The notes under the pieces were generated by a model, which worked only from the letters and a program-made list of their open reading frames with translations, was not told where the DNA came from and did not search any database. The translations under genes were made by a program, and so were the position numbers. 64,000 nt of DNA from Piscinibacter sp. HJYY11. Lineage in GTDB: Bacteria; Pseudomonadota; Gammaproteobacteria; Burkholderiales; Burkholderiaceae_C. Positions 1 through 9,325 of the stretch are shown here, piece after piece (the stretch's first letter is position 1; every line of letters starts with the position of its first letter). The stretch lies in NCBI RefSeq assembly GCF_016735515.1, contig NZ_JAERQZ010000001.1:1798001-1862000 (forward strand), read 5' to 3'.

Positions 1-627
1 GTCGCCGATCTCAAGCGTGAAGCTCGTGGCGACGACGATCTCGCTCGGCGTGGCGATGTTGGCGAACTGGGGCTGCATTTCCGAGCGCTGGTAGTCGAGC
101 TCCAGCGGGTAGATGCCGTGCCAGGCCTTCTTGTATTCGGCGGTGATCACCTCGACCAGGCGCGTGATGATGCGCTGCTCGGTGGGCGAGAAGTCGCGGC
201 CTTCGATGCGGGTGTGGAACTTGCCGGCGCCGCCGAAGAGCGCATCGATCACGGCGAACACGAGCGTCGGGTCGCACACGATCAGGCCCGAGCCGCGCAG
301 CGGCCGCACGCTCATGATGTTGAAGTTGGTCGGCACCACGATCTCGCGCAGGAAGGCGCTGTACTTCTGCACCTTGATGCCGCCGATCGAGATCTCCGGG
401 CTGCGGCGGATGAAGTTGAACAGCCCGATGCGGATGTTCCGCGCGAAGCGCTCGTTGATGATTTCCATCGTGGGCATGCGCCCACGAACGATGCGTTCCT
501 GGCTGGCGATGTCGTAGTCGCGTATGCCGCCGGTGGGGGCATCTTCCTGCTCGAGCTTCTGGCTCTCGCCGGTGATGCCCTGCAGCAGCGCATCGACTTC
601 GTCTTGCGACAGGATCTGTTGGTTCAT
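1..627 (-). CDS. fliM: Flagellar motor switch protein FliM (3' end missing)
   Basis: FliM is the middle ring protein of the C-ring rotor switch; it binds phospho-CheY and passes the signal to FliG. Only the first 209 codons are in the window. The N-terminus carries the conserved CheY-binding segment SQDEVDALLQ at residues 7-16, followed by the FliM middle domain (GGAGKFHTRIEGRDFSPTE region is typical). The ATG lies 4 bp past the fliL stop, so it is probably translated with fliL. The gene runs off the left edge, where fliN would be expected. Identification is firm. Confidence 0.97.
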   Translation of the reverse strand, partial: MNQQILSQDEVDALLQGITGESQKLEQEDAPTGGIRDYDIASQERIVRGRMPTMEIINERFARNIRIGLFNFIRRSPEISIGGIKVQKYSAFLREIVVPTNFNIMSVRPLRGSGLIVCDPTLVFAVIDALFGGAGKFHTRIEGRDFSPTEQRIITRLVEVITAEYKKAWHGIYPLELDYQRSEMQPQFANIATPSEIVVATSFTLEIGD

Positions 628-631
628 GTTC

Positions 632-1267
632 TTACTGAACGATGAAGTTCGAGAAATGGACGCGCTTGATGGGGTTGCCGGAGGACACCGGCCCAGCCTT
701 CTTCTTTTTCTTCGGCTTCTCTTCGTCTTCTTCCTCTTCGTCGCTGGCCTCGGCCTTGGCGACGGGCTCGTCCTTCACCTCGATGCCGAGCGGCAGGGCC
801 GCCTCGCGCATGATGTCTTTCGCCAGGGCGAGCTTGCCCTCGCGAGACAGCAGCTGGCCGGAGGTCTTGTGCGACAGCACCATCAGGATGCCGTTGCGGA
901 TGGCCGGCATGTAGGCCTTCATCTCTTCGGCGAACTTGGCGTCTTCGACTTCCAGCGTCACGCCGATTTGGGCGTAGCGGTCGCTTTCCTTGTCGGCGAG
1001 GTTGACGACGAAGGGCTCGAGCGGCACGAACACCGGCGGGTTCTTCGCGGCGTCCTTGCGCTTGGCCTCGGCGGCGGCCTGGCCGTCGCCCTCGCCCTCT
1101 TCGGCTTCGGCGGCGGCCTTCTTCTTCATCATGACCATGGCCGCACCACCGCCACCCAGCGCGAGCACGAGCACGGCGGCGAGGATGATGATCAGCTTCT
1201 TCTTGCCCTTCGGGGCAGGGGCATCGCCGGCGACGGCATCGGCCGTGGCGGCAGCGGCTTTGGACAT
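632..1267 (-). CDS. fliL: Flagellar basal body-associated protein FliL
   Basis: FliL is a single-pass inner-membrane protein that surrounds the stator and supports torque. The 211-residue product has a lysine-rich cytoplasmic start, one transmembrane segment at about residues 24-46, an Ala/Glu-rich linker, and the periplasmic FliL domain (FVPLEPFVVNL at about 80-90). An acidic then lysine-rich stretch (SDEEEEDEEKPKKKKK) is inserted before the final conserved HFSNFIVQ, which is unusual but in frame. It sits between fliK and fliM. The 142-bp gap to fliK holds hairpins, so fliLM may have its own promoter. Confidence 0.95.
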   Translation of the reverse strand: MSKAAAATADAVAGDAPAPKGKKKLIIILAAVLVLALGGGGAAMVMMKKKAAAEAEEGEGDGQAAAEAKRKDAAKNPPVFVPLEPFVVNLADKESDRYAQIGVTLEVEDAKFAEEMKAYMPAIRNGILMVLSHKTSGQLLSREGKLALAKDIMREAALPLGIEVKDEPVAKAEASDEEEEDEEKPKKKKKAGPVSSGNPIKRVHFSNFIVQ

Positions 1268-1319
1268 GAACGCTCCTTCAATGGAGAGCCCGCACGGGGC
1301 TCTGCTTGAAGGAAATTAT

Positions 1320-1338
1320 GAAAACCGGGGCGGTTTTC
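1320..1338 (-). terminator. Hairpin between fliK and fliL, possible attenuator
   Basis: An 8-bp perfect inverted repeat (GAAAACCG / CGGTTTTC, loop of 3) lies in the fliK-fliL gap. Read on the minus strand it is followed by ATAATTT, a poor U-tract, so it is at best a weak terminator. A second stem (GAGCCC/GGGCTC) lies near 1285-1302. Confidence 0.35.
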
Positions 1339-1409
1339 GAAGGCTCGATAAGCGGGCAGAAAGCCCGGCTTCCGCGGAGCGGCGTCCTGACCCGGGCGCC
1401 ACGGCGCCG

Positions 1410-2591
1410 TCAGGCGTAGAGGTCGACGCCGCCGGCCGACACGCGGCCCACCGTGCGGCGGGGTGTGACATCCGTCTCATTCGAGCCGCCGATGGCGCGG
1501 GTGCCCGAGCGGTCACCGCCACGTTCACCGTCACCACCCTGCTCGCGTCCACGGGCCTGGCTGTGCACGCCGCCCCCTGAAAGCGTGAACCCTGCCTCGC
1601 GCAGCGAGGCGGCAAGCTCCGGCAAGCCGCTTTCGATGATCTGCCGCGTGGTGGCCGAATCGGCGCCGAAGTTGACCTGCGCCTGGGTGCCGTCGATCGC
1701 GATCTGCACGGAGATCGGGCCCATCTCGGCCGGGTTGAGGTGCAGCTCGGCCTGCTGGATGCCGTCCTTGGCGAGCACGCTGACCTGCACGCCCAGCTCT
1801 TTCGGAAACTCGGGCGAGGTGGCCGGGGTGGGCACCTGCACGCTCGCCGGCGCGGCGGCCTCGCTGCCGCGCGTGGTGGCGCCTGCAGGCTGCAGGCCGG
1901 CAGCCGCTGCGTTGAACGCAGGCTGGCTGTCCTGCACCGGCTTCGCATCACGGCGGCCCTCTTCGGCCTGGGCCAGCGCGGCCTGGAACGTCGAGGGCGC
2001 CGTCGCGTCGGCCTGCACGGCGTCGGGCTTGCCGGCGCGGGTCTTGACGTCGCGCGCCAGCTCCGCGGCATCGGGCCGGGTGTCCTTGGCGGCACCCAGG
2101 GCGCCCGCCGCGGCGCCACGCGGGCCGCCCTTCTGGGGCTGGGTGCCATCGGCCGGGGCCTCTTCACCGGCCAGGGCCTGGCCCTTCGCGAGCTCGGCCT
2201 CCGGCGGCGCCGCGGGGCGCTGCAGGGCCGCGGCCCAGTCGGCCAGTGCCGGGTCGGCGCAGGGCGGCTGGGTGTCGGTGTGGGCTTCGGCGGGGTCGAC
2301 GGCGTCCGTCTTCTCGCCCTCGGGCTTGTCGGTGCGCTTGGCGTTGTCGGCGTGTGTGGCCTTGTCGGCCTTGCCGGCCTTGCTGCGGTCGGTGCGCTCG
2401 GCCGACGCGCCGGGCTTGGCGGGCGCCGCTTCGGGCGTGGCCTCGGCCGCAGGCGCTTCGGTCTCGCGCGACTGGGCCTGGCTCAGCGCCTTGGCAAAAC
2501 CTTGCGGCGAGCCAGCCGACGACGACGGCGCCTGCGGCGCGGGCATCTGCGGGGCCACCGGCGGAACGAAAGACGAGATGGCGGGGTTCAT
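1410..2591 (-). CDS. fliK: Flagellar hook-length control protein FliK
   Basis: FliK is the secreted ruler that measures the hook and switches the export apparatus to late substrates. The 393-residue product has a long Ala/Pro/Lys-rich, low-complexity N-terminal ruler region and a compact C-terminal Flg_hook domain at about 260-345 (LHLNPAEMGPISVQI motif, typical of the family). A Gly/Arg-rich tail follows. It lies directly after fliJ with a 14-bp gap. Function comes from the C-terminal motif and its place in the fliFGHIJK order. Confidence 0.93.
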   Translation of the reverse strand: MNPAISSFVPPVAPQMPAPQAPSSSAGSPQGFAKALSQAQSRETEAPAAEATPEAAPAKPGASAERTDRSKAGKADKATHADNAKRTDKPEGEKTDAVDPAEAHTDTQPPCADPALADWAAALQRPAAPPEAELAKGQALAGEEAPADGTQPQKGGPRGAAAGALGAAKDTRPDAAELARDVKTRAGKPDAVQADATAPSTFQAALAQAEEGRRDAKPVQDSQPAFNAAAAGLQPAGATTRGSEAAAPASVQVPTPATSPEFPKELGVQVSVLAKDGIQQAELHLNPAEMGPISVQIAIDGTQAQVNFGADSATTRQIIESGLPELAASLREAGFTLSGGGVHSQARGREQGGDGERGGDRSGTRAIGGSNETDVTPRRTVGRVSAGGVDLYA

Positions 2592-2605
2592 GGGTTCTGT
2601 GGGTC

Positions 2606-3073
2606 TCAGGCCACCATCGGGCGCTGCTGCGCTTGCGCCCAGGCGGCGCGGGCGGCGAATTCATCGGTCTGCTTCTGGTCGCGGCGGTCGGCGGCGAGGC
2701 GCTGCTCGGTCAAGCGGCGCTCCAGCAGCTTGCGCACCGAGGCGACGCGCATCTCCTGCTCGCGCAGCTCGTCGCGCGCCAGCTCGACCTTGCGCTCGGC
2801 ATGCGCGGCGATCTGCTGCTGCTGGTCGATGGCCTGCGAGAGCCGGCTGCTGAAGCCCTGGTAGCACTGCAGGATGCTCACCGAGCTGTTCTTGCTGAAC
2901 TGCTCGCGGAAGCGCCCTTCGTATTCCTTGCGGTACTGCACCAGCTGCTCGGCCTGGTTCTGCGCGACGGCGAGGGCATCGCTCGCCTGCTGCACCAGCG
3001 AGATGGCAGCGTCGCGCTCGCGCTCGGCTTGCGACAAGAGGGCCATCAAGGGATCGATCGAAGGGTTGCTCAT
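2606..3073 (-). CDS. fliJ: Flagellar export chaperone FliJ
   Basis: FliJ is the coiled-coil stalk and chaperone-recycling factor of the flagellar type III export ATPase. The 155-residue product is almost wholly charged alpha-helix rich in Gln, Glu and Arg, as expected for an antiparallel coiled coil, and has no membrane segment. It follows fliI by 17 bp and precedes fliK. Sequence conservation in this family is low, so the call rests on length, coiled-coil character and gene order. Confidence 0.92.
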   Translation of the reverse strand: MSNPSIDPLMALLSQAERERDAAISLVQQASDALAVAQNQAEQLVQYRKEYEGRFREQFSKNSSVSILQCYQGFSSRLSQAIDQQQQIAAHAERKVELARDELREQEMRVASVRKLLERRLTEQRLAADRRDQKQTDEFAARAAWAQAQQRPMVA

Positions 3074-3090
3074 GGTGCAGCCTCAGTCAT

Positions 3091-4527
3091 TCATTGGGTG
3101 GTGAGCTCGCGCAGCTCGCGCAGGCTCTGGGTGAGGGACGCCGGGCGGTGCATGTCCTGCTGCAGCAGCGACACCATCTGCGGGTGCAGGCGCACCGCGG
3201 TGTCGAGCTCGTGGTCATGCCCGGGGGTGTAGGCGCCGAGCTGGATCAGGTCGCGCGCCTTGTTGTATTTCGCATGCAGCTGGCGGAAGCGGCGGGCCGC
3301 CTCGATGTGCGTGCCTTCGCTCACGTTGTTCATCACGCGCGAGATCGAGCGCTCGATGTCGATGGCCGGGTAGTGGCCGGCTTCGGCGAGCTCGCGGCTC
3401 AGCACGATGTGGCCGTCGAGGATGCCTCGCGCTGCGTCGGCGATCGGATCCTGCTGGTCGTCGCCTTCGCTGAGCACGGTGTAGAAGGCGGTGATCGAGC
3501 CCACGCCGTGGATGCCGTTGCCGCTGCGCTCCACCAGCTGCGGCAGCTTGGCGAAGCAGCTGGGCGGGTAGCCCTTGGTGGCCGGCGGCTCGCCGATGGC
3601 CAGTGCGATCTCGCGCTGCGCCATCGCGTAGCGGGTGAGCGAATCCATCAGCAGCAGCACATGCTGGCCGCGGTCGCGGAAGTGCTCGGCAATGGCGGTG
3701 GCGTAGTTGGCGCCCTGCATGCGGGTGAGCGGCGGCGCATCGGCCGGTGCGGCCACCACGACGGAGCGGCGGATGCCGTCTTCGCCCAGGATGTCCTCGA
3801 TGAACTCTTTCACTTCACGGCCACGCTCGCCGATCAGGCCGACGACGATCACGTCGGCGGCGGTGTAGCGGGCCATCATGCCCAGCAGCACCGACTTGCC
3901 GACGCCGGTGCCGGCGAAGAGGCCGATGCGCTGGCCGCGGCCCACGGTGAGCATGCTGTTGATGGCACGCACGCCGGTGTCCAGCGGCTGGCGGATGGGG
4001 TCGCGGTCCATCGCGTTGATGGGGCGGCGCACCAGCGGCTCCTTCTGCACGTGCTGCAGCGGGCCCTTGCGGTCGATGGGGTGGCCGTGCGAGTCGATCA
4101 CGCGGCCGAGCAGGCCGTCACCCACCGGCAGGTGCTGCGTGCGGTCTTCGCCGCGGCGCCACGGATGGTTGGGGGTGTTGAGCTGCAGCGGCACGATGGG
4201 CGACGGACGCGGCACCACGCGGGCCCCGCTCGCCAGGCCCTGCACGTCGCTGCTGGTGGGCATGAGGTAGGCGCGGTCGCCCGAGAAGCCCACCACTTCG
4301 GCCAGCACGGGCGGCGCGTTGTGGTGGTCATCCATGTGGATCTGGCACACCGAGCCCACCGGCACGCGGATGCCCGCGGCTTCGAGCACGAGGCCGGCCA
4401 CGCGCACCAGCGTGCCCTGGGTTTCCAGCGGCACCGGGTCGGCGGCAAAACTCTGCAGGTCGGCGAGGTAGCGGTGCCACTTTTCGCTTTGCTCCACGGC
4501 ATGGGCTTCGACGGGTGAGGTGATCAC
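3091..4527 (-). CDS. fliI: Flagellum-specific export ATPase FliI
   Basis: FliI hydrolyses ATP at the base of the flagellar type III export gate. The 478-residue protein has the F1-beta-like fold: an N-terminal barrel (about 35-110), Walker A AGTGVGKS at 205-212, catalytic GERGREV at about 233-239, and Walker B LLLMD at 291-295. Its ATG overlaps the fliH stop by 4 bp (ATGA), which suggests translational coupling with its regulator FliH. Length and motifs match the family. Confidence 0.98.
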   Translation of the reverse strand: MITSPVEAHAVEQSEKWHRYLADLQSFAADPVPLETQGTLVRVAGLVLEAAGIRVPVGSVCQIHMDDHHNAPPVLAEVVGFSGDRAYLMPTSSDVQGLASGARVVPRPSPIVPLQLNTPNHPWRRGEDRTQHLPVGDGLLGRVIDSHGHPIDRKGPLQHVQKEPLVRRPINAMDRDPIRQPLDTGVRAINSMLTVGRGQRIGLFAGTGVGKSVLLGMMARYTAADVIVVGLIGERGREVKEFIEDILGEDGIRRSVVVAAPADAPPLTRMQGANYATAIAEHFRDRGQHVLLLMDSLTRYAMAQREIALAIGEPPATKGYPPSCFAKLPQLVERSGNGIHGVGSITAFYTVLSEGDDQQDPIADAARGILDGHIVLSRELAEAGHYPAIDIERSISRVMNNVSEGTHIEAARRFRQLHAKYNKARDLIQLGAYTPGHDHELDTAVRLHPQMVSLLQQDMHRPASLTQSLRELRELTTQ

Positions 4528-5291
4528 GCGGCACCTCGCTCGTCATCGGCATCGTCTTCCTCGTCGCGCGGCGGCGTGCCGTTCCAGCGCTCGTCGCAGC
4601 CCAGCGAGGCCGCCACACGGCGCCAGCGGGTCTCAACGCTCGCGTCGATCACGCCGATGTCGGACTCGACCACGCAGCCGCCGCGGGTGACGTCGGCATC
4701 GGAGATCACACGCCCTCCCCGCGCTTCGAGCACGTCGGCGGCACCTTGTGCCACCAGGGCATGGTCGTCGGGGTGCACGCGCAGGGTGATGTGCTGGGCG
4801 CTGCGCAGCAGGGTGTCGATGGCTTCCTGCGCCACGGCGGCCACGAGTTCGGGGCGCTGGGTCAGCTCGCTGCGCACGATCTGGCGCGCGAGGTGCGTGG
4901 CCGAGACGGCCAGGGCACGGGCCATCTCCTGCTGCAGGGCATCGAGCTGGCGGCTGTAGGAATCGGCGATCGCGCCGAGCTGCGCGGTGATCTGCGCGGC
5001 ATAGCTCTGCTTGAAGCCGTCGAGCGCGACCAGGCCGTCGCGGTAGCCATCCTGGTAGCCGGAGCTGCGGGCCGCCTTGACGTGCGCCGCGAGCTGTTCT
5101 TCGGGAGACGGCGCCGGCGGCGCGGGCGGGGCCGGTGGCTCGGCGCGCTGCACCGGCGCCTGCGGTGCGCCTTCGTTGCCGGAGAGCGCACCGGGCTTCC
5201 ACGCGGCGAAGGAGTTGAGCTCCTCGCGCGGAATGAAGCGGGCGTAGGGGGAGGCGGGCTTGGGCGCCCCTCCGTTTTTAGAGGAACTCAT
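4524..5291 (-). CDS. fliH: Flagellar assembly protein FliH
   Basis: FliH binds and inhibits FliI and links it to the C-ring. The 255-residue product has a Pro/Ala-rich N-terminus, a helical middle carrying GxxxG-like spacing ([11 protein letters not shown] at about 95-105), and a C-terminal FliH domain with [10 protein letters not shown] chose the ATG at 5291, which starts MSSSKNGG and overlaps the end of fliG by 14 bp. A GTG at 5303 in the same frame would add four residues and is less likely. Confidence 0.93.
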   Translation of the reverse strand: MSSSKNGGAPKPASPYARFIPREELNSFAAWKPGALSGNEGAPQAPVQRAEPPAPPAPPAPSPEEQLAAHVKAARSSGYQDGYRDGLVALDGFKQSYAAQITAQLGAIADSYSRQLDALQQEMARALAVSATHLARQIVRSELTQRPELVAAVAQEAIDTLLRSAQHITLRVHPDDHALVAQGAADVLEARGGRVISDADVTRGGCVVESDIGVIDASVETRWRRVAASLGCDERWNGTPPRDEEDDADDERGAA

Positions 5292-6273
5292 CGTCGCCGC
5301 CACCGCCCAGCACGATCTGGCCTTCGTCGGCCAGGCGTCTCACGATCTTGAGCATTTCCTTCTGCTCGGCTTCGACTTCGCTCACGCGCACGGGGCCACG
5401 CGATTCGAGGTCTTCGCGCAGCGTCTCGGCCGCGCGGGTCGACATGTTCTTGAACACCTTCTCGCGCATCTCGGGCGTGGCGCCCTTGAGCGCGATGACG
5501 AGCGACTCGCTCTGCACTTCCTTCAGCAGCAGCTGGATGCCCTTGTCGTCGATCTTCTCCAGATCGTCGAAGGTGAACATGTTGTCCATGATCTTCTGGG
5601 CCAGCTCGTTGTCGGCTTCGCGGATGTAGTCGAGCACCGCGGTCTCGACGCTGCCGCCCAGGAGGTTGATCATCTCGGCGGCCGTCTTCACGCCGCCCAG
5701 CGTGGCCTTGCGCAGCTTGTCGCCGCCGGCCAGCACCTTGCTCATCACTTCGTTCAGGTCCTTGAGCGCCGAGGGCTGGATGCCGTCGAGCGTGGCCACG
5801 CGCACCAGCACTTCGTTGCGCTGGCGCTCGGTGAAGCACTTGAGCACGCCCGAGGCCTGGTCGAAGTCGAGGTGCACCAGGATGGCGGCCACGATCTGCG
5901 GGTGTTCGTTGCGCAGCAGCTCGGCCACCGAGTTGGCGTCCATCCACTTCAGGCTCTCGATGCCCGAGACGTCGCCGCCCTGCAGGATGCGGTCGATCAG
6001 CAGGTTGGCCTTGTCTTCGCCGAGCGCCTTGCGCAGCACCGACTTCACGTACTCGTCGGTGTCGGTCACGAGCATGCTCTGCTCCGAGGCCACCGAGGCG
6101 AACTTGGTCAGCACGTCGTCGAGCTTGTCGCGCGGAATGCTCTTCATCTTGGCGATGGTCTCGCCCAGGCCTTGCACTTCCTTCGGCGTGAGGTGCTTGA
6201 AGACCTCGGAGGCTTCTTCCTCTCCGAGGGACATCAGCAATATCGCGGCGTCTTCCAGACCCTGTGCGTCCAT
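5278..6273 (-). CDS. fliG: Flagellar motor switch protein FliG
   Basis: FliG forms the upper rotor ring that meets the MotA stator and generates torque. The 331-residue product has the usual length, an N-terminal FliF-binding domain, the conserved EHPQ motif in the middle domain (about 127-130), and a C-terminal charged helix region. It lies 12 bp after fliF and overlaps fliH. Identification is firm. Confidence 0.98.
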   Translation of the reverse strand: MDAQGLEDAAILLMSLGEEEASEVFKHLTPKEVQGLGETIAKMKSIPRDKLDDVLTKFASVASEQSMLVTDTDEYVKSVLRKALGEDKANLLIDRILQGGDVSGIESLKWMDANSVAELLRNEHPQIVAAILVHLDFDQASGVLKCFTERQRNEVLVRVATLDGIQPSALKDLNEVMSKVLAGGDKLRKATLGGVKTAAEMINLLGGSVETAVLDYIREADNELAQKIMDNMFTFDDLEKIDDKGIQLLLKEVQSESLVIALKGATPEMREKVFKNMSTRAAETLREDLESRGPVRVSEVEAEQKEMLKIVRRLADEGQIVLGGGGDDEFL

Positions 6274-6285
6274 GATTCGATTTCG

Positions 6286-7965
6286 TTATGCCTTGAGCGT
6301 GTCGCCGTTGACCCAGCCGCGCACGATGTTGGCGACGGCGGACGGGTTTTCCTTGGCGAAGGTGCGCGCGCTGGCCAGGTGGGCGCTGACCTTGGGCGAC
6401 TCGATGCGCAGCAGTTCGGGCTGCTCTTCAGGCAGGCTTTCCTTGTCGTCGACGACGGCGAGCGCCTCGCGCGGCTCGGCGGCCGGCAGCGGCTGCAACG
6501 CGGCCTTCAGGGCCGGGCGGATCAGCGTGAAGATGATCACGAGCGCCACCAGGGCGAGCGCGGCAGGCACCACGCCGGCACGCAGCAGGTCGACGGTCGC
6601 GGGTTGCTTCCAGATCGGGGTGTCGTCCTTCGGCGCGGCTTCGATCTTGAAGGGCGCGTTGATGACCTTCACCGAGTCGCCGCGCTCCTGCTTGAAGCCG
6701 ATGCTCTCGCGCACCAGCGTGTTCAGGTTCTCCAACTCGGCGGTGGTGAGGGGGACCGTCGTGGTCTTGCCCTTGGCGTCGGTCTTGGTGATGTGGTTGA
6801 CGACGACGGCCGCATTCAGGCGCTTCACCGTGCCGGTGGCATTGCGCGTGACCTTCACGGTCTTGTCGACTTCGTAGTTGGTGACGGCGCTGCGGCTGCT
6901 GCTGTTCTGGCCGCCGCCAGCCTGTGCGGCCTGCAGCGCCGACGAGGCGCCCGTCACCGGTGCGGTGGCGGCCACCGGCGGCTGGTTGGAGGCCGCGCCG
7001 GGGATGCCGGTCGCGCCGCCGCCCTGGCTGCCGCTCTGCTCGCTGGTCTGCATGCTGCGCACGGTGGCCTGGGCATCGGCGCCCTGGTTGGGCTTGAACT
7101 CTTCGGAGGTCGACTCGGTCTGCGAGAAGTCGAGGTCGGCGGTGACCTGCGCGCGCAGGTTGTCGCGGCCGACCACGGGCTCGAGGATGTCGAGGATGCG
7201 CTTGGTGTAGCTGGCCTCGATCTGGTTGACGTATTGCAGCTGCTGCGCGTCGAGGCCGGCGCCGGAGGCGTTTTCCTGCGCACCGGAGAGCAGCGTGCCG
7301 GTCTGGTCGAGCACGCTCACGGCCTTGGGGTTCATCTCGGGCACGGAGCTCGAGACCAGGTGCACGATGCCGGCCACCTGGGCGCGGTCCAGCGTGCGGC
7401 CGGGGTAGAGCGTGAGCATCACGGAGGCGCTGGGTTTCTGCTGTTCCCGGAAGAACCCATTTTGATTGGGCAGCGCCAGATGCACGCGTGCGTTTTGCAC
7501 GGAAGGCATGGCGGTGATGGAGCGGGTCAGCTCACCTTCCAGGCCGCGCTGGAAGGTGAGGCGCTCCTGGAATTGGGTCTGGCCGAATTTCGCACCATCC
7601 ATCAGCTCGAAGCCGACGACCGAGCCCTTGGGCAGGCCGGCCGAGGCGAGCTTCAGGCGCAGATCGTGAACTTGTGCCGCCGGCACGAGGATCGCGCCGC
7701 CGCCTTCGGTGTAGCGATAGGGCACGTTCATCTGCGAGAGCTGGGCAATGATGGCGCCGCCGTCCTTGTCGGACAGGTTGGCGTACAGCACCTTGTAGTC
7801 ACCCTGGCTGCTCCATAGCGTGAGCGCGGCCAGTACGGCGATGAGCGCGGCAACACCCAGCCCGAGGCCAATGCGGCTCTTGACGGGAAGGGCTGCCAGC
7901 CGGGCGCCGAAGCCGGCGTTGGCGGGAAGAACGTTCGGGTTGGCGATGGCGACCGCGTTGTCCAT
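6286..7965 (-). CDS. fliF: Flagellar MS-ring protein FliF
   Basis: FliF builds the membrane MS ring that anchors the rotor. The 559-residue product has a first membrane segment at about 32-50, periplasmic ring-building motifs (YRYTEGGGAILVP region), a Ser/Gly/Ala-rich variable loop near 310-350, a second membrane segment near 455-478, and a C-terminal acidic FliG-binding tail. It is the first gene of the minus-strand fliFGHIJK block and diverges from fliE across a 149-bp gap that should hold both promoters. Confidence 0.98.
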   Translation of the reverse strand: MDNAVAIANPNVLPANAGFGARLAALPVKSRIGLGLGVAALIAVLAALTLWSSQGDYKVLYANLSDKDGGAIIAQLSQMNVPYRYTEGGGAILVPAAQVHDLRLKLASAGLPKGSVVGFELMDGAKFGQTQFQERLTFQRGLEGELTRSITAMPSVQNARVHLALPNQNGFFREQQKPSASVMLTLYPGRTLDRAQVAGIVHLVSSSVPEMNPKAVSVLDQTGTLLSGAQENASGAGLDAQQLQYVNQIEASYTKRILDILEPVVGRDNLRAQVTADLDFSQTESTSEEFKPNQGADAQATVRSMQTSEQSGSQGGGATGIPGAASNQPPVAATAPVTGASSALQAAQAGGGQNSSSRSAVTNYEVDKTVKVTRNATGTVKRLNAAVVVNHITKTDAKGKTTTVPLTTAELENLNTLVRESIGFKQERGDSVKVINAPFKIEAAPKDDTPIWKQPATVDLLRAGVVPAALALVALVIIFTLIRPALKAALQPLPAAEPREALAVVDDKESLPEEQPELLRIESPKVSAHLASARTFAKENPSAVANIVRGWVNGDTLKA

Positions 7966-8114
7966 GTTGCTCTGGGTGTGCTCGCTGGGCGCAAATGCAC
8001 CCGTCTGACATCGATTGTTCGAGAACTTGAGGGAGGGGCATGGCTTGAACAGCCCGCTAAAGGTGCCCCACTTCCGAACATCCTGTTGGAGGAAGAAACA
8101 TAAAGTTCATCCTC

Positions 8115-8444
8115 ATGAACGTGACCCTCAAGCCCTTCAACTTCGAGCAGGCCGTGGCCCGCGCGGGCCTGGGCGTGGACGGCCAGCCGCTGGGCACCCG
8201 CGGCGCCAAGTCCGTCGGGGGCACCGGCTTCCAGCAGCAGCTCACGAATGCGCTGCGCTCGGTGAGCGACAGCCAGAACCAGGCGTCTGAAATGCAGCGC
8301 CAGGTGCAACTGGGCAACCCCACCGTGAGCCTCGAAGAGACGATGGTGGCGATGCAGAAAGCGCAGATCGGCTTCCAGGCGACCTTGCAGGTGCGCAACA
8401 AGCTCGTTCAGGCGTATTCCGAAATCATGAACATGCAAGTCTGA
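8115..8444 (+). CDS. fliE: Flagellar hook-basal body protein FliE
   Basis: FliE joins the MS ring to the proximal rod. The 109-residue product shows the conserved C-terminal half, with VSLEETMVAMQKAQIGF at about 75-91 and a VRNKLVQAYSEIMNMQV end, typical of FliE. It stands alone and divergent from fliF, the same arrangement as in Salmonella. Confidence 0.97.
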   Translation: MNVTLKPFNFEQAVARAGLGVDGQPLGTRGAKSVGGTGFQQQLTNALRSVSDSQNQASEMQRQVQLGNPTVSLEETMVAMQKAQIGFQATLQVRNKLVQAYSEIMNMQV

Positions 8445-8535
8445 CGACGCATTGCTGCGTTGTCCGACAAGCTTGCATCGGCGCTCGCATGAGCGCTCGC
8501 TATCATCGAAAGCTCCAACGACCCTGGAGCTCACC

Positions 8536-8838
8536 ATGCAAGTCCCGATGCGCGCCCTCCTCACGGCCGTCACCACGGCTTTCTTTGCGTGTGGCGCCGC
8601 CGCACAGGCCTCAGAGCCCACCGTGATCCAGCGCGTGGAAAGTGCCGTCAAGCGCGGCGCGAGCGCTGCCGAGCGTGGCATCGAGAAAGGCGTGGGCGCC
8701 GCGGCCAGCGGGGTGAAACGGGGTGCCAGTGCCGCCGAGCGCGGCGCACGCAAGGCCGGGAGCGCGGTGGAGCGCACCGCAGCACGCATTGGCTTGCCGG
8801 CCTCGGGCGCCGCGAGCGAGTCGAAGCCCAACAAGTGA
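8536..8838 (+). CDS. Small secreted Ala/Arg-repeat protein, function unknown
   Basis: A 100-residue product beginning MQVPMRALLTAVTT has a clear signal peptide ending at about residue 23 (GAAAQA). The mature part holds two copies of an imperfect repeat, VKRGASAAERG, separated by a glycine-rich spacer, then further KAGSAVERTAARIG units. It looks like a short basic amphipathic helix repeat. The ATG at 8536 follows GGAGCTCACC, a fair ribosome site; a longer in-frame version from 8452 lacks this and would bury the signal peptide. I do not recognise the family. Confidence 0.7.
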   Translation: MQVPMRALLTAVTTAFFACGAAAQASEPTVIQRVESAVKRGASAAERGIEKGVGAAASGVKRGASAAERGARKAGSAVERTAARIGLPASGAASESKPNK

Positions 8839-8848
8839 CACCTTCACA

Positions 8849-8875
8849 CTCGGTTTCAGCCGGGCGGGCCGATCG
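8849..8875 (+). promoter_or_regulatory. Weak candidate sigma-28 promoter
   Basis: CTCGGTTT, 11 bases, then GCCGATCG resembles the local sigma-28 pattern but loses the last two -10 bases. It sits 18 bp before the small secreted protein gene at 8894. Low confidence. Confidence 0.3.
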
Positions 8876-8893
8876 CCACCACAATCGCGCCCC

Positions 8894-9319
8894 ATGAGAA
8901 CCCTCCTCGCCTGCACCGTCCTCACGCTCGCGGCCACTGCCGTGCATGCCGGGCCCAGCGTGAAAACACTGGCGCAGTTCGACCTCGGCTACGCCAAGTG
9001 CGAAGCCCGCTTCGAGCACATGAAGGGCCGTGCCGACGACGCCTACCTCGCGCTGTGGAAGATCAAGGCCGACGACCAGCAGCGTGCCGAGCTGGCCAAG
9101 CAGCGCAGCACCCCGCGCTACCGCGAGGAGCGCAGCAAGGCGCAGAAGGCGATGGCCAAGCCGAGCCCCGCGCTCGAGGACAAGCTGAACAAGCAGTGCA
9201 GCGCCACCTGGAGCGAGCTGCAGCGCGCCGACCGGCCGGTCAACATGGCGAGCGGCAAGCCGTCATCGGCTGCGGCCCCCTCTGCGGCCAAGCCGGCCGC
9301 CTCGTCCGACAAGAAGTAG
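8894..9319 (+). CDS. Secreted helical protein of unknown function
   Basis: A 141-residue protein starts MRTLLACTVLTLAATAVHAG, a textbook signal peptide cleaved after about residue 19. The mature protein has two cysteines (in AKCEARF and KQCSATW) that could form a disulfide, charged helices, and a Ser/Ala/Lys-rich tail. It ends 6 bp from the convergent ycgR stop. I do not recognise the family. Its place within the flagellar locus and a weak sigma-28-like sequence upstream are the only functional hints. Confidence 0.75.
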   Translation: MRTLLACTVLTLAATAVHAGPSVKTLAQFDLGYAKCEARFEHMKGRADDAYLALWKIKADDQQRAELAKQRSTPRYREERSKAQKAMAKPSPALEDKLNKQCSATWSELQRADRPVNMASGKPSSAAAPSAAKPAASSDKK

Positions 9320-9325
9320 GAAGCG

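Noticed and set aside
5260..7818. Very long open frame opposite fliF and fliG, and similar long frames opposite cheA, the receptors and polA
   Set aside because: High GC makes antisense frames open; they are His/Arg/Gly-rich, have no family features and mirror real genes.
7966..8114. Sigma-54 promoters for fliE and fliF
   Set aside because: Several GG...GC pairs exist but none has the right spacing and both -24 and -12 elements.
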